Positions 35,137 through 45,041 of a stretch of 64,000 bases of DNA are shown here, piece by piece. The notes under the pieces were generated by a model. It was not told the DNA's origin. It worked only from the letters and a program-made list of their open reading frames with translations, and searched no databases. A program made the translations under genes and the position numbers. The first letter of the stretch is position 1. Each line of letters opens with the position of its first letter. Source of the stretch: Blastococcus tunisiensis (GTDB lineage: Bacteria > Actinomycetota > Actinomycetes > Mycobacteriales > Geodermatophilaceae); NCBI RefSeq assembly GCF_900112815.1, contig NZ_FOND01000001.1:1-64000 (forward strand). The letters run 5' to 3'.

Positions 35137-36321
35137 TCAGCGCCTTGCATTCCCCCCGTGTTCCCCGGCGGCCACGTGGTCGACGCCACTCGCCGCTCGT
35201 CGACGGCCGCGACGGCGGCGGCCGGCAGGTTCCCGCGCGACCGTCCGGATCGCCTTCTCCACGCGCGCCCGGCCGTACTCGTTCGCCAGCGCGTAGAAGT
35301 ACAGCGGTGGACCGGTGGCCGTCCACCGGTCCCGCCGCTCGGGCGCGAGGACGAATCGGAAGACGTCCTCGGGCACGAATCGGACGAAGCAGTGGCGGTC
35401 GTGTTCCCAGGCGTCCGGTGCCCCCCGGGACCAACGCTCTTCCAACTCGGTGCTGGTCAGGCTGTGCAGACGGGCGACGAACGTCGCCCCCCACTGGTGG
35501 GTGGCCGTGTCGAGGCAGAACGTCAGGAGCTTCAGTCCATACTCATCGTCGTCAAGCGACAGCTCTTCGCACAGTCCCCGCCGAGCGACGCCGTGGAAGC
35601 TTGGTTCCTGCCGACCGGCGGAGTCGATGCTGCGCGAGAGCGCCTCGTTCGCCGACGAGGACCACAGCGACCGGGCCGTCTGGACCCGGTCGCTACGACG
35701 ACTGATCAGCAACCGGTGGTCGGCGGTGACGACCGCGATGTTCACCCCGAAACTGCTGGACATGAACGGCTCGACCTTCAGGGGGTCGCCGCCGAGGTAG
35801 CGCTCCCGGAGCGTCTGGCCGTCCGCGCCCACGACGTCAAGTTCCTGGGTGGCCAGGAACGTGAAGAAGTCGGAATGTCTGAGCCGAACGAACACCTCGG
35901 GCGCCTCGTCGTCCGGGCGACGGCTGACGGAGAACCGGGCGATCGCGTAGCTGGGTCCGTTCCAGGCGGCAGGCAGTCCTTCGGCCCGACGATGCGCCTG
36001 CTCGACGGCGATCTCCTCCCGCCGGGCGGCGACATCGGGCGGGAGGGTGACGAAGCTCGGTTCGACGATCACCGTGACCGATTCCTCGGCGATCTCCTGC
36101 ACCCCGTCGCCCTCGATCACCAGATGTGACGTCTTCAAGGGCCCGAGCGAGAAGGTCTCCCGTGGGGCCGGCGGACGTGCCCGCCGCCCCCGCACCCGGA
36201 CCTTGCGTCGGCCGCGGTAGAGGCCCTTCTTCAGCGTGTCCTCGAACAGCACGCTCAGTAGCAGTCCCACTGCGCCGCCGACAAGGAGGCCGGTCACCCC
36301 CGACGTGGCCCACTCCCCCAT
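35137..36321 (-). CDS. Membrane-anchored Nudix-like protein, apparently inserted in the his cluster
   Basis: 394 aa. One transmembrane helix near the N-terminus (residues 9-26, [18 protein letters not shown]) is followed by a very basic stretch (35-48). Next comes a region of about 140 residues of no recognised family. A Nudix-like domain lies at about 193-290. It has [18 protein letters not shown] as strand pair and [12 protein letters not shown] at 247-258 in place of the Nudix box REUxEExGU. The first Glu is Gly and the loop Gly is Ser, so catalysis is uncertain. The C-terminus is an Arg-rich tail. ATG 36321 has GGAGG 5 nt upstream. By eye the gene is lower in G+C (about 60-70% in sampled lines) and less codon-biased than its neighbours, suggesting transfer. 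Function unknown; a role in sensing nucleotides at the membrane is only a guess. Confidence 0.7.
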   Translation of the reverse strand: MGEWATSGVTGLLVGGAVGLLLSVLFEDTLKKGLYRGRRKVRVRGRRARPPAPRETFSLGPLKTSHLVIEGDGVQEIAEESVTVIVEPSFVTLPPDVAARREEIAVEQAHRRAEGLPAAWNGPSYAIARFSVSRRPDDEAPEVFVRLRHSDFFTFLATQELDVVGADGQTLRERYLGGDPLKVEPFMSSSFGVNIAVVTADHRLLISRRSDRVQTARSLWSSSANEALSRSIDSAGRQEPSFHGVARRGLCEELSLDDDEYGLKLLTFCLDTATHQWGATFVARLHSLTSTELEERWSRGAPDAWEHDRHCFVRFVPEDVFRFVLAPERRDRWTATGPPLYFYALANEYGRARVEKAIRTVAREPAGRRRRGRRRAASGVDHVAAGEHGGNARR

Positions 36322-36462
36322 CGTCGCCTCCTGCCTGCTCCCGACTCCTGTGGGTCACCCGCTGGAAGCGGATGGTGCCGGCGGGGGGCGGCGAGCAGCA
36401 GTATCACCGGCAACGACACCGAACCGACGGTACGACCGCCGGGTGTCGGCCGCGGGAGCTAC

Positions 36463-36639
36463 TCAGACGAGGCGCAGGATGCCGGCCGCGCTGGCGATCA
36501 GGGCGGCGGCCAGCAGGACGACGGCGAGGGCGACCTGCGGACCGCCCCGGTCCGGGGAGTCCTCGTCGACCTGCCAGACGCTCCAGGCGCCGCCGAGCAG
36601 GAAACCGCCGACGAGGAGCAGGACCAGACCGGCCGTCAC
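36463..36639 (-). CDS. Small two-helix membrane protein after hisB
   Basis: 58 aa from GTG 36639, 3 nt after the hisB TAA; short enough to be easily missed. Two transmembrane helices (TAGLVLLLVGGFLLGGAW and QVALAVVLLAAALIASAAG) flank a short acidic loop (QVDEDSPDRGG). Composition and codon use match the host genes, unlike the Nudix-like gene that follows. Its position between hisB and hisH suggests a small gene that belongs to the ancestral his operon; family not identified. Confidence 0.65.
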   Translation of the reverse strand: MTAGLVLLLVGGFLLGGAWSVWQVDEDSPDRGGPQVALAVVLLAAALIASAAGILRLV

Positions 36640-36642
36640 CGG

Positions 36643-37239
36643 TTACAGGGCACCCTTGGTGGAGGGCACGTCCGTCACCCTCGGGTCGATCGCGACCGCC
36701 TGGCGCAGCGCCCGGGCCAGCGCCTTGAACTGCCCCTCGACGATGTGGTGGGCGTCGCGGCCGGCGTAGAGCACCCGCACGTGCAGGCTGATCCGCGCGT
36801 TGAAGGCGAAGGACTCCAGCACGTGCTTGGTCAGGCTGGTCGGGTAGTCCGGCCCGATCATCGGCGTCATGTCCTCGGGCTCGGCGTGCACGAAGTACGG
36901 CCGGCCGGACAGGTCGACGGCGGCCTGGGCGAGCACCTCGTCCATGGGGATGGTCGCGTCGCCGTAGCGGGTGATGCCGCGCTTGTCGCCGAGCGCCTGC
37001 GCGAACGCCTGCCCCAGGGCGATCGCGACGTCCTCCACCGTGTGGTGGGCGTCGATGTGCAGGTCGCCGTCGGCGCGCACGGTGAGGTCGATGCCGCTGT
37101 GCTTGGACAGCGCGGTGAGCATGTGGTCGTAGAACCCCACGCCCGTGCTGATCGAGCTGGTGCCGGTGCCGTCGAGGTCCAGCTCGACCACGAGCTTGGT
37201 CTCGTTGGTCTCGCGCTCCACGCGAGCGGTGCGGGTCAT
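36643..37239 (-). CDS. hisB: Imidazoleglycerol-phosphate dehydratase
   Basis: 198 aa, monofunctional. It dehydrates IGP to imidazole acetol phosphate. The two manganese-binding His clusters are visible: [14 protein letters not shown] near residue 64 and [13 protein letters not shown] near 161. The Glu/Asp-rich [17 protein letters not shown] segment and the C-terminal STKGAL are also typical. It starts at ATG 37239, 5 nt after the hisC stop, within the hisD-hisC-hisB transcript. Confidence 0.97.
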   Translation of the reverse strand: MTRTARVERETNETKLVVELDLDGTGTSSISTGVGFYDHMLTALSKHSGIDLTVRADGDLHIDAHHTVEDVAIALGQAFAQALGDKRGITRYGDATIPMDEVLAQAAVDLSGRPYFVHAEPEDMTPMIGPDYPTSLTKHVLESFAFNARISLHVRVLYAGRDAHHIVEGQFKALARALRQAVAIDPRVTDVPSTKGAL

Positions 37240-37244
37240 GGTGG

Positions 37245-38357
37245 TCAGTCTCCCTCAGGTCCGGGCTGGATCCGCGCGACCTCACCCAGCGCGGTGAGGA
37301 ACGCCTCCGTCTCCTCCGCCGTGCCGGCCGTCACCCGCAGCCAGCCGGGCAGGCCGACGTCGCGGACGAGCACCCCGCGCTCGAGCAGCGCGCGCCAGAC
37401 GGCCGGGGCGTCGGCGAACCGGCCGAACAGCACGAAGTTGGCGTCGCTGGGCACGCTGGTCAGGCCCATCCCGGGCAGGGCCGCGACGATCCGGTCGCGC
37501 TGTGCCTTCACCGCGTCGACGGTGGCCAGCAGCGCGTCGGTGTGCGCCAGGGCGGTGCGGGCGGCGGCCTGGGTGAGCGAGCTCAGGTGGTACGGGAGCC
37601 GCACCAGCTGGAGCGCGTCGACGACCGCCGGATCGGCGGCCAGGTATCCCAGGCGCAGACCCGCCATGCCGAAGGCCTTGCTCATGGTCCGGCTCACGAT
37701 CAGCCGGGGGCGGCCGGGCAGCAGCGTGAGCGCCGACGGCGTCCCCGCCCGGGCGAACTCGGTGTACGCCTCGTCGACGACCAGGACGCCGGTGGTCGCC
37801 GCGTACAGCTGCTCGATCGTCTCCAGGGCCACGGCGGTGCCGGTCGGGTTGTTCGGGCTGGTCACGAAGACGACGTCCGGCGCCGTCTCGCGGATCTGCT
37901 GCGCGGCCGCGGCGGTGTCGATGGTGAAGTCGGCGCGGCGGTGACCGTCCACCCAGGTCGTGCCGGTGCCGGCCGCCAGGATCGGGTGCATCGAGTACGA
38001 CGGGGTGAAACCCAGCGCCGTCCGCCCCGCGCCACCGAAGGCCTGCAGCACCTGCTGGAGCACCTCGTTGGAGCCGTTCGCGGCCCACACCTGCTGCGGC
38101 GTGACGGTCTCGCCGCTCGTGCGGGTGAGGTAGGCCGCCAGGTCCGCGCGCAGCGCGACCGCGTCCCGGTCGGGGTACCGGTTGAGCTCCAGCGCCGCAC
38201 GGCCCAGGGCCGCGCCGAGGTCGGCGAGCAGGTCCGCCGGCAGCGGGTGCGGGTTCTCGTTGGTGTTGAGCCGGTGGGTGGCCGGCGGCTGCGGGGCGCC
38301 GTAGGGCGAGCGACCGCGCAGCTCCGGCCGCAGCGGGAGCTCCTCCAGGCTCGTCAC
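37245..38357 (-). CDS. hisC: Histidinol-phosphate aminotransferase
   Basis: 370 aa, class I/II PLP aminotransferase. It converts imidazole acetol phosphate and glutamate to histidinol phosphate. Motifs are [54 protein letters not shown], and the Schiff-base lysine with phosphate-binding Arg in [17 protein letters not shown]. The C-terminal [15 protein letters not shown] is standard. The GTG start at 38357 overlaps the hisD stop as GTGA. Confidence 0.96.
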   Translation of the reverse strand: MTSLEELPLRPELRGRSPYGAPQPPATHRLNTNENPHPLPADLLADLGAALGRAALELNRYPDRDAVALRADLAAYLTRTSGETVTPQQVWAANGSNEVLQQVLQAFGGAGRTALGFTPSYSMHPILAAGTGTTWVDGHRRADFTIDTAAAAQQIRETAPDVVFVTSPNNPTGTAVALETIEQLYAATTGVLVVDEAYTEFARAGTPSALTLLPGRPRLIVSRTMSKAFGMAGLRLGYLAADPAVVDALQLVRLPYHLSSLTQAAARTALAHTDALLATVDAVKAQRDRIVAALPGMGLTSVPSDANFVLFGRFADAPAVWRALLERGVLVRDVGLPGWLRVTAGTAEETEAFLTALGEVARIQPGPEGD

Positions 38358-39658
38358 CGGGGCTGCCGGATCCTGACCGCGGCCGCGTGGGCCGGCAGGT
38401 CCTCGGCGCCGGCGAGGGCGTCGATGTGCCCGGCCACCCCGGCGAGGGCCGCCTCGTCGTACTCCACGACGTGGATGCCGCGCAGGAAGGACTGCACCGA
38501 CAGCCCGCTGGAGAAGCGGGCGCAGCCGCCGGTGGGCAGCACGTGGTTGGACCCGGCGCAGTAGTCGCCCAGCGAGACCGGGGACCAGGCGCCCACGAAG
38601 ATCGCGCCGGCGTTGCGCACCCGGGCCGCGACCGCGGCGGCGTCCCGGGTCTGGATCTCCAGGTGCTCGGCGGCGTAGGCGTCGACGACCTGCAGCCCGA
38701 CCTCGAGGTCGTCGACCAGCACGATGCCCGACTGGCTGCCGTCCAGCGCCGTGCTGATCCGGTCGGAGTGCTTGGTGGCCGCGACCTGCCCCGGCACGAG
38801 GGCGAGGACGGCCTCGGCCAGGGCCTCGCTCGGCGTGACCAGCACCGCGCCGGCGAGCGGGTCGTGCTCGGCCTGGCTGATCAGGTCCGCGGCCACGTGC
38901 GCGGGATCCGCGGTGTCGTCGGCGAGGATCGCGACCTCGGTGGGCCCGGCCTCGGAGTCGATGCCGATCCGGCCGCGCAGCAGCCGCTTGGCCGCGGTGA
39001 CGTACACGTTGCCGGGACCGGTGACCATGTCGACCGGCTCGCAGGAGCCGGCGCCGTAGCCGAAGACCGCCACGGCCTGCGCGCCGCCGACGGCGTACAC
39101 CTCCGTGATGCCGAGCAGGGCGCAGGCGGCGAGGACACCGGGATCGGGCAGCCCGCCGTGGTCGCGCTGCGGAGGCGAGGCCACCGCGATCGACTCCACC
39201 CCCGCGATCTGCGCCGGGACGACGTTCATGACGACGCTGGACAGCAGCGGCGCCAGGCCGCCGGGCACGTAGAGACCGACCCGGCGCACGGGCACCCAGC
39301 GCTCGGTGACGGTCCCGCCGGGGACGACCTCGGTGGTGACGTCGGTGCGCCGCTGGTCGGCGTGCACCGCCCGGACCCGGGCGATCGCCTCCTCCAGCGC
39401 GGCGCGCAGCGCCTGGTCGCACTCGGCGAGCGCCCGGTCCAGCGCGGCCTGCGGCACGGCGAAGTCCTCGGCGTCCACCCCGTCGAGCCGCGCGGTGATC
39501 TCCCGCACCGCCTGGGCACCCCGGATGCGCACGTCCTCGCACAGCGGCCGGACCGTCGCCATGACCGAGTCGATGTCGGTGCCGGCCCGCGGCAGCAGGC
39601 CGGCGAGGTCACGGCGTCCCGGCAGCGCGGATCCGCGCAGGTCGATGCGGGCGAGCAC
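38354..39658 (-). CDS. hisD: Histidinol dehydrogenase
   Basis: 434 aa. This zinc enzyme oxidises histidinol to histidine in two NAD steps. Motifs are [23 protein letters not shown]-binding [14 protein letters not shown], zinc-ligand region [12 protein letters not shown], the catalytic-type AEHLEI, and [17 protein letters not shown] 39658 has GGAGG 6 nt upstream. A TACGCT -10 at 39696-39691 gives a leader of about 26 nt. It is first in hisD-hisC-hisB-(small gene) and divergent from the LON-domain gene. Confidence 0.96.
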   Translation of the reverse strand: MLARIDLRGSALPGRRDLAGLLPRAGTDIDSVMATVRPLCEDVRIRGAQAVREITARLDGVDAEDFAVPQAALDRALAECDQALRAALEEAIARVRAVHADQRRTDVTTEVVPGGTVTERWVPVRRVGLYVPGGLAPLLSSVVMNVVPAQIAGVESIAVASPPQRDHGGLPDPGVLAACALLGITEVYAVGGAQAVAVFGYGAGSCEPVDMVTGPGNVYVTAAKRLLRGRIGIDSEAGPTEVAILADDTADPAHVAADLISQAEHDPLAGAVLVTPSEALAEAVLALVPGQVAATKHSDRISTALDGSQSGIVLVDDLEVGLQVVDAYAAEHLEIQTRDAAAVAARVRNAGAIFVGAWSPVSLGDYCAGSNHVLPTGGCARFSSGLSVQSFLRGIHVVEYDEAALAGVAGHIDALAGAEDLPAHAAAVRIRQPR

Positions 39659-39690
39659 GGCATGCCTCCGGAGGGATGGGGTGAGCCTCC

Positions 39691-39696
39691 AGCGTA
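39691..39696 (-). promoter_or_regulatory. -10 hexamer of the hisDCB transcript
   Basis: TACGCT on the minus strand, with a short leader that carries GGAGG before hisD. Confidence 0.45.
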
Positions 39697-39728
39697 GCCA
39701 GCACCGGCGGCCGGGTCTCCTCCGCCCG

Positions 39729-39734
39729 TACGGT
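39729..39734 (+). promoter_or_regulatory. -10 hexamer of the LON-domain gene, probably leaderless
   Basis: TACGGT ends 6 nt before GTG 39741. It shares an 82-bp divergent region with hisD. Confidence 0.55.
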
Positions 39735-39740
39735 GGGCCG

Positions 39741-40577
39741 GTGCGCGAACTCATCCCGCTGTTCCCGCTGGGGACGCCGCTGTTCCCCGGGATCGTGCTG
39801 CCGTTGCAGATCTTCGAGCCGCGCTACCGCCGGTTGATGCGTGACCTGCTGGCGCACCCCGAGCACGGCGACCGGCGCTTCTTCGGCGTCGTCGCCATCC
39901 GCCAGGGCTGGGAGGTCGAGCGGGTGGCGCCGGCCGAGGCGCTCTACGACATCGGCTGCACCGCACGGGTGCAGGCGGTGCGCCCTCAGGCCGACGGCGG
40001 CTTCCGGATCGTCACCGTGGGCGGCGAGCGGTTCCGGCTGCACGACGTGGTCGTCGCCGAGGACCCGCCCTACCTGCAGGCCGAGGTGGAGTGGCTGGCC
40101 GAGGAGGAGGCCGCCGAGGAGGCCGCGGGCGACACCGACGGCCTGATCGTCCCCGGGACGGCGGACACCGCGCCGCCGTGCGACGACGGACTGGACGAGG
40201 TCGTCGCCTCCGTGGCCCGCGGCTCCCTGGACGTGCTCACCCGAGGGGTCCGGCACCTGTTCACCCGCTACGTCGCCGAGGTGTCCGTCCTGGGCAGCGG
40301 CGACCCGGACGACGAACCGGGCGAGCCGATGCTGGATGCGGAGACGACCGTGCTGCTCGACGCAGTCAGCGACGATCCCGCCGCGCTGTCCTACCTGGTC
40401 GCCTCCGCGGCGCTGCTGACCACCGAGGACCGGCAGGCGCTGCTCGCGGAGTCCGCCACCCGCCGGCGCCTGGCCATGGAGTCCCGCCTGCTGCGGCGCG
40501 AGCTGACGTTGCTGCAGGAGCTCGGGGCGGTGCCCGTGCCGCTCCAGCAGTTCGCCACCCCGATGACGGTCAACTGA
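39741..40577 (+). CDS. LON substrate-binding-domain protein
   Basis: 278 aa. The N-terminal LON (PF02190-like) domain is seen in [44 protein letters not shown] and [15 protein letters not shown] helical C-terminal half has the usual [25 protein letters not shown] pattern. There is no AAA+ or protease domain, so this is the stand-alone type whose function is unknown; protein-substrate binding is assumed. The GTG start is fixed by the leaderless promoter. Its stop overlaps the convergent gene at 40570 by 8 nt. Confidence 0.9.
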   Translation: MRELIPLFPLGTPLFPGIVLPLQIFEPRYRRLMRDLLAHPEHGDRRFFGVVAIRQGWEVERVAPAEALYDIGCTARVQAVRPQADGGFRIVTVGGERFRLHDVVVAEDPPYLQAEVEWLAEEEAAEEAAGDTDGLIVPGTADTAPPCDDGLDEVVASVARGSLDVLTRGVRHLFTRYVAEVSVLGSGDPDDEPGEPMLDAETTVLLDAVSDDPAALSYLVASAALLTTEDRQALLAESATRRRLAMESRLLRRELTLLQELGAVPVPLQQFATPMTVN

Positions 40578-41247
40578 GCGCAGACCCCGCAGGGGCGGCC
40601 GGCTCGGGTTCGGTGCGGCCCAGGCCGTCGTCGGGCGCGTGGAGGACGGCCGCGACGTAGACGATCAGCGCGGTCACCGGCGCCAGCGCCAGCGCCGGCA
40701 GCGAGCCGAGCGTGAGCGAGGTGGTCACGACGGCGCCGACGTCGGCGAGCTCGGACTCCGTGGGCCCGGCGCCCAGCAGCTCGCCCACCTGCCAGGCCAC
40801 GATGCCGGTGAGGGCCCCGCCCAGCGCGAGCGCGAGCACCATCGCCACCCCCCGGCGCCGGCGGAGGAACCAGGCCGCGGCGCCCGCCAGCAGCCCGGCA
40901 CCGGCCAGGATCAGTGCCAGGACGGCGTCGTCGGCGACCAGCAGCTCCGGGGACGGCATCCCGACCGGGACCGGCCCGGTCGCGGTGATCCGGAAGTCCG
41001 CGCGTGGGGCCAGCGCCCACCACAGCAGACCGGCCGGCACACCGGCCAGCATCAGCGACAGCACGACGCCCGCCGCGCTGCCCAGGTCGGCCCGCAGCTC
41101 CGCGACGCCCCGCCAGGCGGCCGGCGCCCGACGGACGCCCCGGGGCCGGCCGGCACCCGGCCCGGGTGCCGGGGTGCTGCCGGCCGGGGTGCCGGCGGAC
41201 GGCACGTCGGTGGGGGGCGCGGGGTGGGTCACCGCCCCAGTGAACAT
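40570..41247 (-). CDS. Four-helix membrane protein (DUF2567-like)
   Basis: 225 aa. A Pro/Ala-rich head of about 50 residues is followed by four transmembrane helices: AAGVVLSLMLAGVPAGLLWW, AVLALILAGAGLLAGAAAWF, AMVLALALGGALTGIVAW and LALAPVTALIVYVAAVLH. The first and second helices are separated by a short extracytoplasmic loop. The topology, with a basic FLRRRRG turn after helix 2, resembles actinobacterial DUF2567 proteins; this is from memory. Function unknown. Start ATG 41247; GTG 41232 is an in-frame alternative. It follows dnaE on the same strand after 43 nt. Confidence 0.75.
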   Translation of the reverse strand: MFTGAVTHPAPPTDVPSAGTPAGSTPAPGPGAGRPRGVRRAPAAWRGVAELRADLGSAAGVVLSLMLAGVPAGLLWWALAPRADFRITATGPVPVGMPSPELLVADDAVLALILAGAGLLAGAAAWFLRRRRGVAMVLALALGGALTGIVAWQVGELLGAGPTESELADVGAVVTTSLTLGSLPALALAPVTALIVYVAAVLHAPDDGLGRTEPEPAAPAGSALS

Positions 41248-41290
41248 CGGCTTGCTGGCAGGCGCCTGGCCGGCGGCCGGTCCGGGCCGG

Positions 41291-44200
41291 TCACAGGATC
41301 GCCACGCTGGTCGGGCCCAGCAGCGCCTTGATGTCCCCCATGAGGGCCGTGCTGGGGCGGACCCGCAGCCCCTGGTCGAGGCGGAGCACCGTCTCCCGGC
41401 TGCCGTTGATGAGCTTCAGCTGCACCTCGGTGGTGCCGGGGTGGCTGCCCAGCACCTCGCGCAGCCGCTCCACGACCGGCGGCGTGCACCGCCCCGCAGG
41501 CATCGAGACCAGCACCGGGCCGCGCGGGCCCTCGGTCAGCTCGGGGACGCTGACCTCGGAGGCGAACAGCGAGGGCTGGTCGTCGCGCCGGCTGATCCGG
41601 CCCTTGATGGCGACGATCTGGTCGCGGACGATCTTGTCCGACACCTGGGCCCACGTCTTGGGGAAGAACAGCACCTCGATGCCGGCCTCGAGGTCCTCCA
41701 GGGTGGCGATCGCCCACGGAGCGCCCTGCTTGTTGGTGCGCGGTCCCACGGCGGTGAGGATGCCGGCGATGGTGACGTTCGCGCCGTCCTCCACCCCCCC
41801 GGCGTTGATCTCGGCGATCGGGGTGTCGGCGTGGGTGGTGAGCACGTGTTCCACGCCGTGCAGCGGGTGGTCGGACACGTAGAGGCCGAGCATGTCCCGC
41901 TCGAACACCAGCCGCTCGCTCTTCGACCAGTCGGCCGTCGGGATGGTGATGTCGAGGGCGCTGCCGAAGGGGTCGTCCTCGGCGGCCGCGCCGTCGCCGA
42001 AGCTGCCGAACAGGTCGAACTGGCCCTCGGCCTCCTTGCGCTTGAGCCCCATCGCGGAGTCGACGGCCTGGGCGTGGACGGCGACGATGCCCTGGCGGGA
42101 GTGGCCCAGGGAGTCGAAGGCGCCGGCCTTGGCCAGGGACTCGATGACCTTCTTGTTGCAGGCCACCGTGTCGATCTTGCGCATGAAGTCGGCGAAGTCC
42201 TTGAACGGCCCCTTCGCCTCGCGGGCCCGGACGATGGAGTCGACGACGTTGGTCCCGACGTTGCGCACCGAGGCCATGCCGAAGCGGATGTCGGTGCCGA
42301 CGGCGGTGAAATCCCACGAGGACTCGTTCACGTCGGGCGGGAGGACCTTGATGCCCATCCGGCGGCACTCGGCCAGGTAGATCGGGCGGCGGTCCTTGTC
42401 GTCGCCGACGCTGGTGAGCAGCCCGGCCATGTACTCGGCCGGGTAGTTGGCCTTGAGGTAGGCCGTCCAGTAGGAGATCAGCCCGTACGCCGCCGAGTGC
42501 GCCTTGTTGAACGCGTAGTCGGCGAAGGGGACGAGGATGTCCCAGAGCGTCTTGATCGCCGCGCCGGAGAAGCCGTTGGCCTTCATCCCGGCCTCGAACC
42601 CGACGAACTCCGCGTCCAGGACCGACTTCTTCTTCTTGCCCATCGCGCGGCGCAGCAGGTCGGCCTTGCCGAGGGAGTACCCGGCCACCTTCTGCGCGAT
42701 CGCCATGACCTGTTCCTGGTAGACGATCAGGCCGTACGTCTGGCCCAGGATCTCCTCGAGCGGCTCGGCGAGCTCCGGGTGGATCGGGGTGATCTCCTGC
42801 TGGCCGTTCTTGCGCAGCGCGTAGTTGGTGTGCGAGTTGGCGCCCATCGGGCCGGGCCGGTAGAGGGCGCCGACCGCGGAGATGTCCTCGAAGTTGTCCG
42901 GCCGCATGAGGCGCAGGAGCGAGCGCATCGGGCCGCCGTCGAACTGGAAGACGCCGAGCGTGTCACCCCGGCCGAGGAGCTCGTAGGTGGCCTTGTCGGT
43001 GAGGTCCTTGCTGATGTCGTCCAGGTCGACCGGCTCTTTGCCGTTCAGCACGATGTTGCGCAGCGCGTCGTCGAGGACGGTGAGGTTGCGCAGGCCGAGG
43101 AAGTCCATCTTGAGCAGGCCGAGCGTCTCGCAGGTCGGGTAGTCGAACTGCGTGATGACGGCGCCGTCGGACTCCCGGCGCATGATCGGGATGCTGTCGA
43201 TGAGCGGGTGCCGGCCGATGATCACGCCGGCGGCGTGCACGCCCCACTGCCGCTTCAGGCCCTCGAGCTTGCGGGCCTGGTCGACGACCTCGGCGGCGCC
43301 CGGGTCGGACTCGTACCGGGCCCGGAACTCCGTGGCCTCCTTGTACCGGGGGTGGGCCGGGTCGAAGATCCCCGACAGCGGGATGTCCTTGCCCATCACA
43401 CCGGGTGGCATGAGCTTGGTCAGCTCGTCGCCGACCGAGTACGGGCGGTCGAGCACCCGTGCGGCGTCCTTGATCGCGGCCTTGGCCTTGATCGTCCCGT
43501 AGGTGACGATCTGGCTGACCCGCTCCTCGCCGTACTTCTCCGACACGTAGCGGATGACCTCGCCCCGCCGGCGGTCGTCGAAGTCGATGTCGACGTCGGG
43601 CATGGAGACGCGCTCGGGGTTGAGGAACCGCTCGAAGATCAGCCCGTGCGCCAGCGGGTCGAGGTCGGTGATGCCCATCGCGTACGCGGCCAGCGACCCG
43701 GCGGCCGACCCGCGCCCGGGGCCCACCCGGATGCCGTTGTCCTTGGCCCAGTTGATGAAGTCGGCGACCACGAGGAAGTACCCCGGGAAGCCCATCTGGC
43801 AGATGATCCCGACCTCGTAGTCGGCCTGCTTGCGCACGTGGTCGGGGATGCCGCCCGGCCAGCGCTTGTGCAGCCCGCGCTCGACCTCCTTGACGAACCA
43901 GGAGGTCTCGTCCTCCCCCGGCGGCAGCGGGAAGCGCGGCATGAGGTCGGCGCCCTCGGTGAAGGTCACCTCGCACTGCTCGGCGACCAGCAGCGTGTTG
44001 TCGCACGCCTCGGGCATGTCGCTGAACAGCGCACGCATCTCGGCGGCGCTCTTGAGGTAGTAGCCGTCCCCGTTGAAGCGGAAGCGGTTGGTCTCGTTCA
44101 GCCGCGAGCCGGTCTGGATGCACAGCAGCGCGTCGTGCGCCTGCGCGTCCTCCTTGTGCGTGTAGTGCAGGTCGTTGGTGGCGAGCAGCGGGATGCCGAG

Positions 44201-44851
44201 GTCCGCGGCGATCGCCAGCAGGGCCGGCTTGGTCTGCTTCTCGATGGACAGGCCGTGGTCCATGATCTCGGCGTAGAAGTTCTCCTTGCCGAAGATGTCC
44301 TGGAAGTCCGCGGCCGCCTGCCGGGCGCGGTCCTCCTTGCCGGCCCGCAGCCACATGTTCACCTCGCCCGACGGGCAGCCGGTGGTGGCGATGAGGCCTT
44401 TCCCGTAGCGCTCCAGCAGGTCGCGGTCGAAGCGCGGCTTGCGGTACTGCCCCTCGAGGCTGGCCAGCGACGAGATGCGGAAGAGGTTGTGCATCCCCTC
44501 GGTCGTCCGGGCCAGCAGCGTCATGTGGGTGTAGGCGGCCTTGCCGCGGTTGTTCCCGCCGTCGCCCTCCTCGTCGAGGAGCTTGTCGCCGAAGTCGAAC
44601 GGCGCGCGGTCGAAGCGGGACCCGGGCGTGTAGTAGCCCTCCATGCCGATGATCGGCTTCACCCCGGCCGCGACGGCCTGCTTGTAGAAGTCGTAGGCGC
44701 CGAAGACGTTGCCGTGGTCGGTCATCGCCAGTGCCGGCATGCCCTGCGCCGCCGCGGCCGCGGTGACCTCGGGCAGCTTGGCCGCGCCGTCCAGCATCGA
44801 GTACTCGGTGTGGACGTGCAGGTGCGCGAACGAGTCGGACGAACTGCTCAC
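41291..44851 (-). CDS. dnaE: DNA polymerase III alpha subunit
   Basis: 1186 aa, replicative polymerase of the DnaE1 type. The N-terminal PHP domain is intact (HLHVHTEYSMLDG at residues 10-22, TDHGN, and further metal ligands), consistent with the proofreading exonuclease activity reported for actinobacterial DnaE1. The catalytic aspartates lie in MPDVDIDFDDRRR near residue 415-425. Other motifs are GPGRGSAAGSLAAY and GVFQFDGGPMRSLL, with an OB-fold near residue 1000 (VTIAGILTAVGPRTNKQG). GTG 44851 is preceded by GAGGAG 12 nt upstream, which is a long spacing. The 190-bp region up to 45041 should hold its promoter; I could not pick one with confidence. Confidence 0.97.
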   Translation of the reverse strand: MSSSSDSFAHLHVHTEYSMLDGAAKLPEVTAAAAAQGMPALAMTDHGNVFGAYDFYKQAVAAGVKPIIGMEGYYTPGSRFDRAPFDFGDKLLDEEGDGGNNRGKAAYTHMTLLARTTEGMHNLFRISSLASLEGQYRKPRFDRDLLERYGKGLIATTGCPSGEVNMWLRAGKEDRARQAAADFQDIFGKENFYAEIMDHGLSIEKQTKPALLAIAADLGIPLLATNDLHYTHKEDAQAHDALLCIQTGSRLNETNRFRFNGDGYYLKSAAEMRALFSDMPEACDNTLLVAEQCEVTFTEGADLMPRFPLPPGEDETSWFVKEVERGLHKRWPGGIPDHVRKQADYEVGIICQMGFPGYFLVVADFINWAKDNGIRVGPGRGSAAGSLAAYAMGITDLDPLAHGLIFERFLNPERVSMPDVDIDFDDRRRGEVIRYVSEKYGEERVSQIVTYGTIKAKAAIKDAARVLDRPYSVGDELTKLMPPGVMGKDIPLSGIFDPAHPRYKEATEFRARYESDPGAAEVVDQARKLEGLKRQWGVHAAGVIIGRHPLIDSIPIMRRESDGAVITQFDYPTCETLGLLKMDFLGLRNLTVLDDALRNIVLNGKEPVDLDDISKDLTDKATYELLGRGDTLGVFQFDGGPMRSLLRLMRPDNFEDISAVGALYRPGPMGANSHTNYALRKNGQQEITPIHPELAEPLEEILGQTYGLIVYQEQVMAIAQKVAGYSLGKADLLRRAMGKKKKSVLDAEFVGFEAGMKANGFSGAAIKTLWDILVPFADYAFNKAHSAAYGLISYWTAYLKANYPAEYMAGLLTSVGDDKDRRPIYLAECRRMGIKVLPPDVNESSWDFTAVGTDIRFGMASVRNVGTNVVDSIVRAREAKGPFKDFADFMRKIDTVACNKKVIESLAKAGAFDSLGHSRQGIVAVHAQAVDSAMGLKRKEAEGQFDLFGSFGDGAAAEDDPFGSALDITIPTADWSKSERLVFERDMLGLYVSDHPLHGVEHVLTTHADTPIAEINAGGVEDGANVTIAGILTAVGPRTNKQGAPWAIATLEDLEAGIEVLFFPKTWAQVSDKIVRDQIVAIKGRISRRDDQPSLFASEVSVPELTEGPRGPVLVSMPAGRCTPPVVERLREVLGSHPGTTEVQLKLINGSRETVLRLDQGLRVRPSTALMGDIKALLGPTSVAIL

Positions 44852-45041
44852 GGCTGGTCGGTGCTCCTCAGTGGTCGTGCGTGCCCGCCGGGAGGTGCTC
44901 CGGCAGGCGACCGGTGGGGAAGACCGGTGGATACGGGTGCCTGCGTTCGGTGGTGCGGGGGCGGTGGGTCGATCCTCGCACTCCCGGAGGTCTACTCCGA
45001 GGGTCTGACAGGACGTGTCTTCTCACAGGCGGACCGCTCCG

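Noticed and set aside
35137-36321. Nudix-like gene as part of an insertion sequence or phage
   Set aside because: No terminal inverted repeats, target-site duplication, transposase or integrase is visible on either side.
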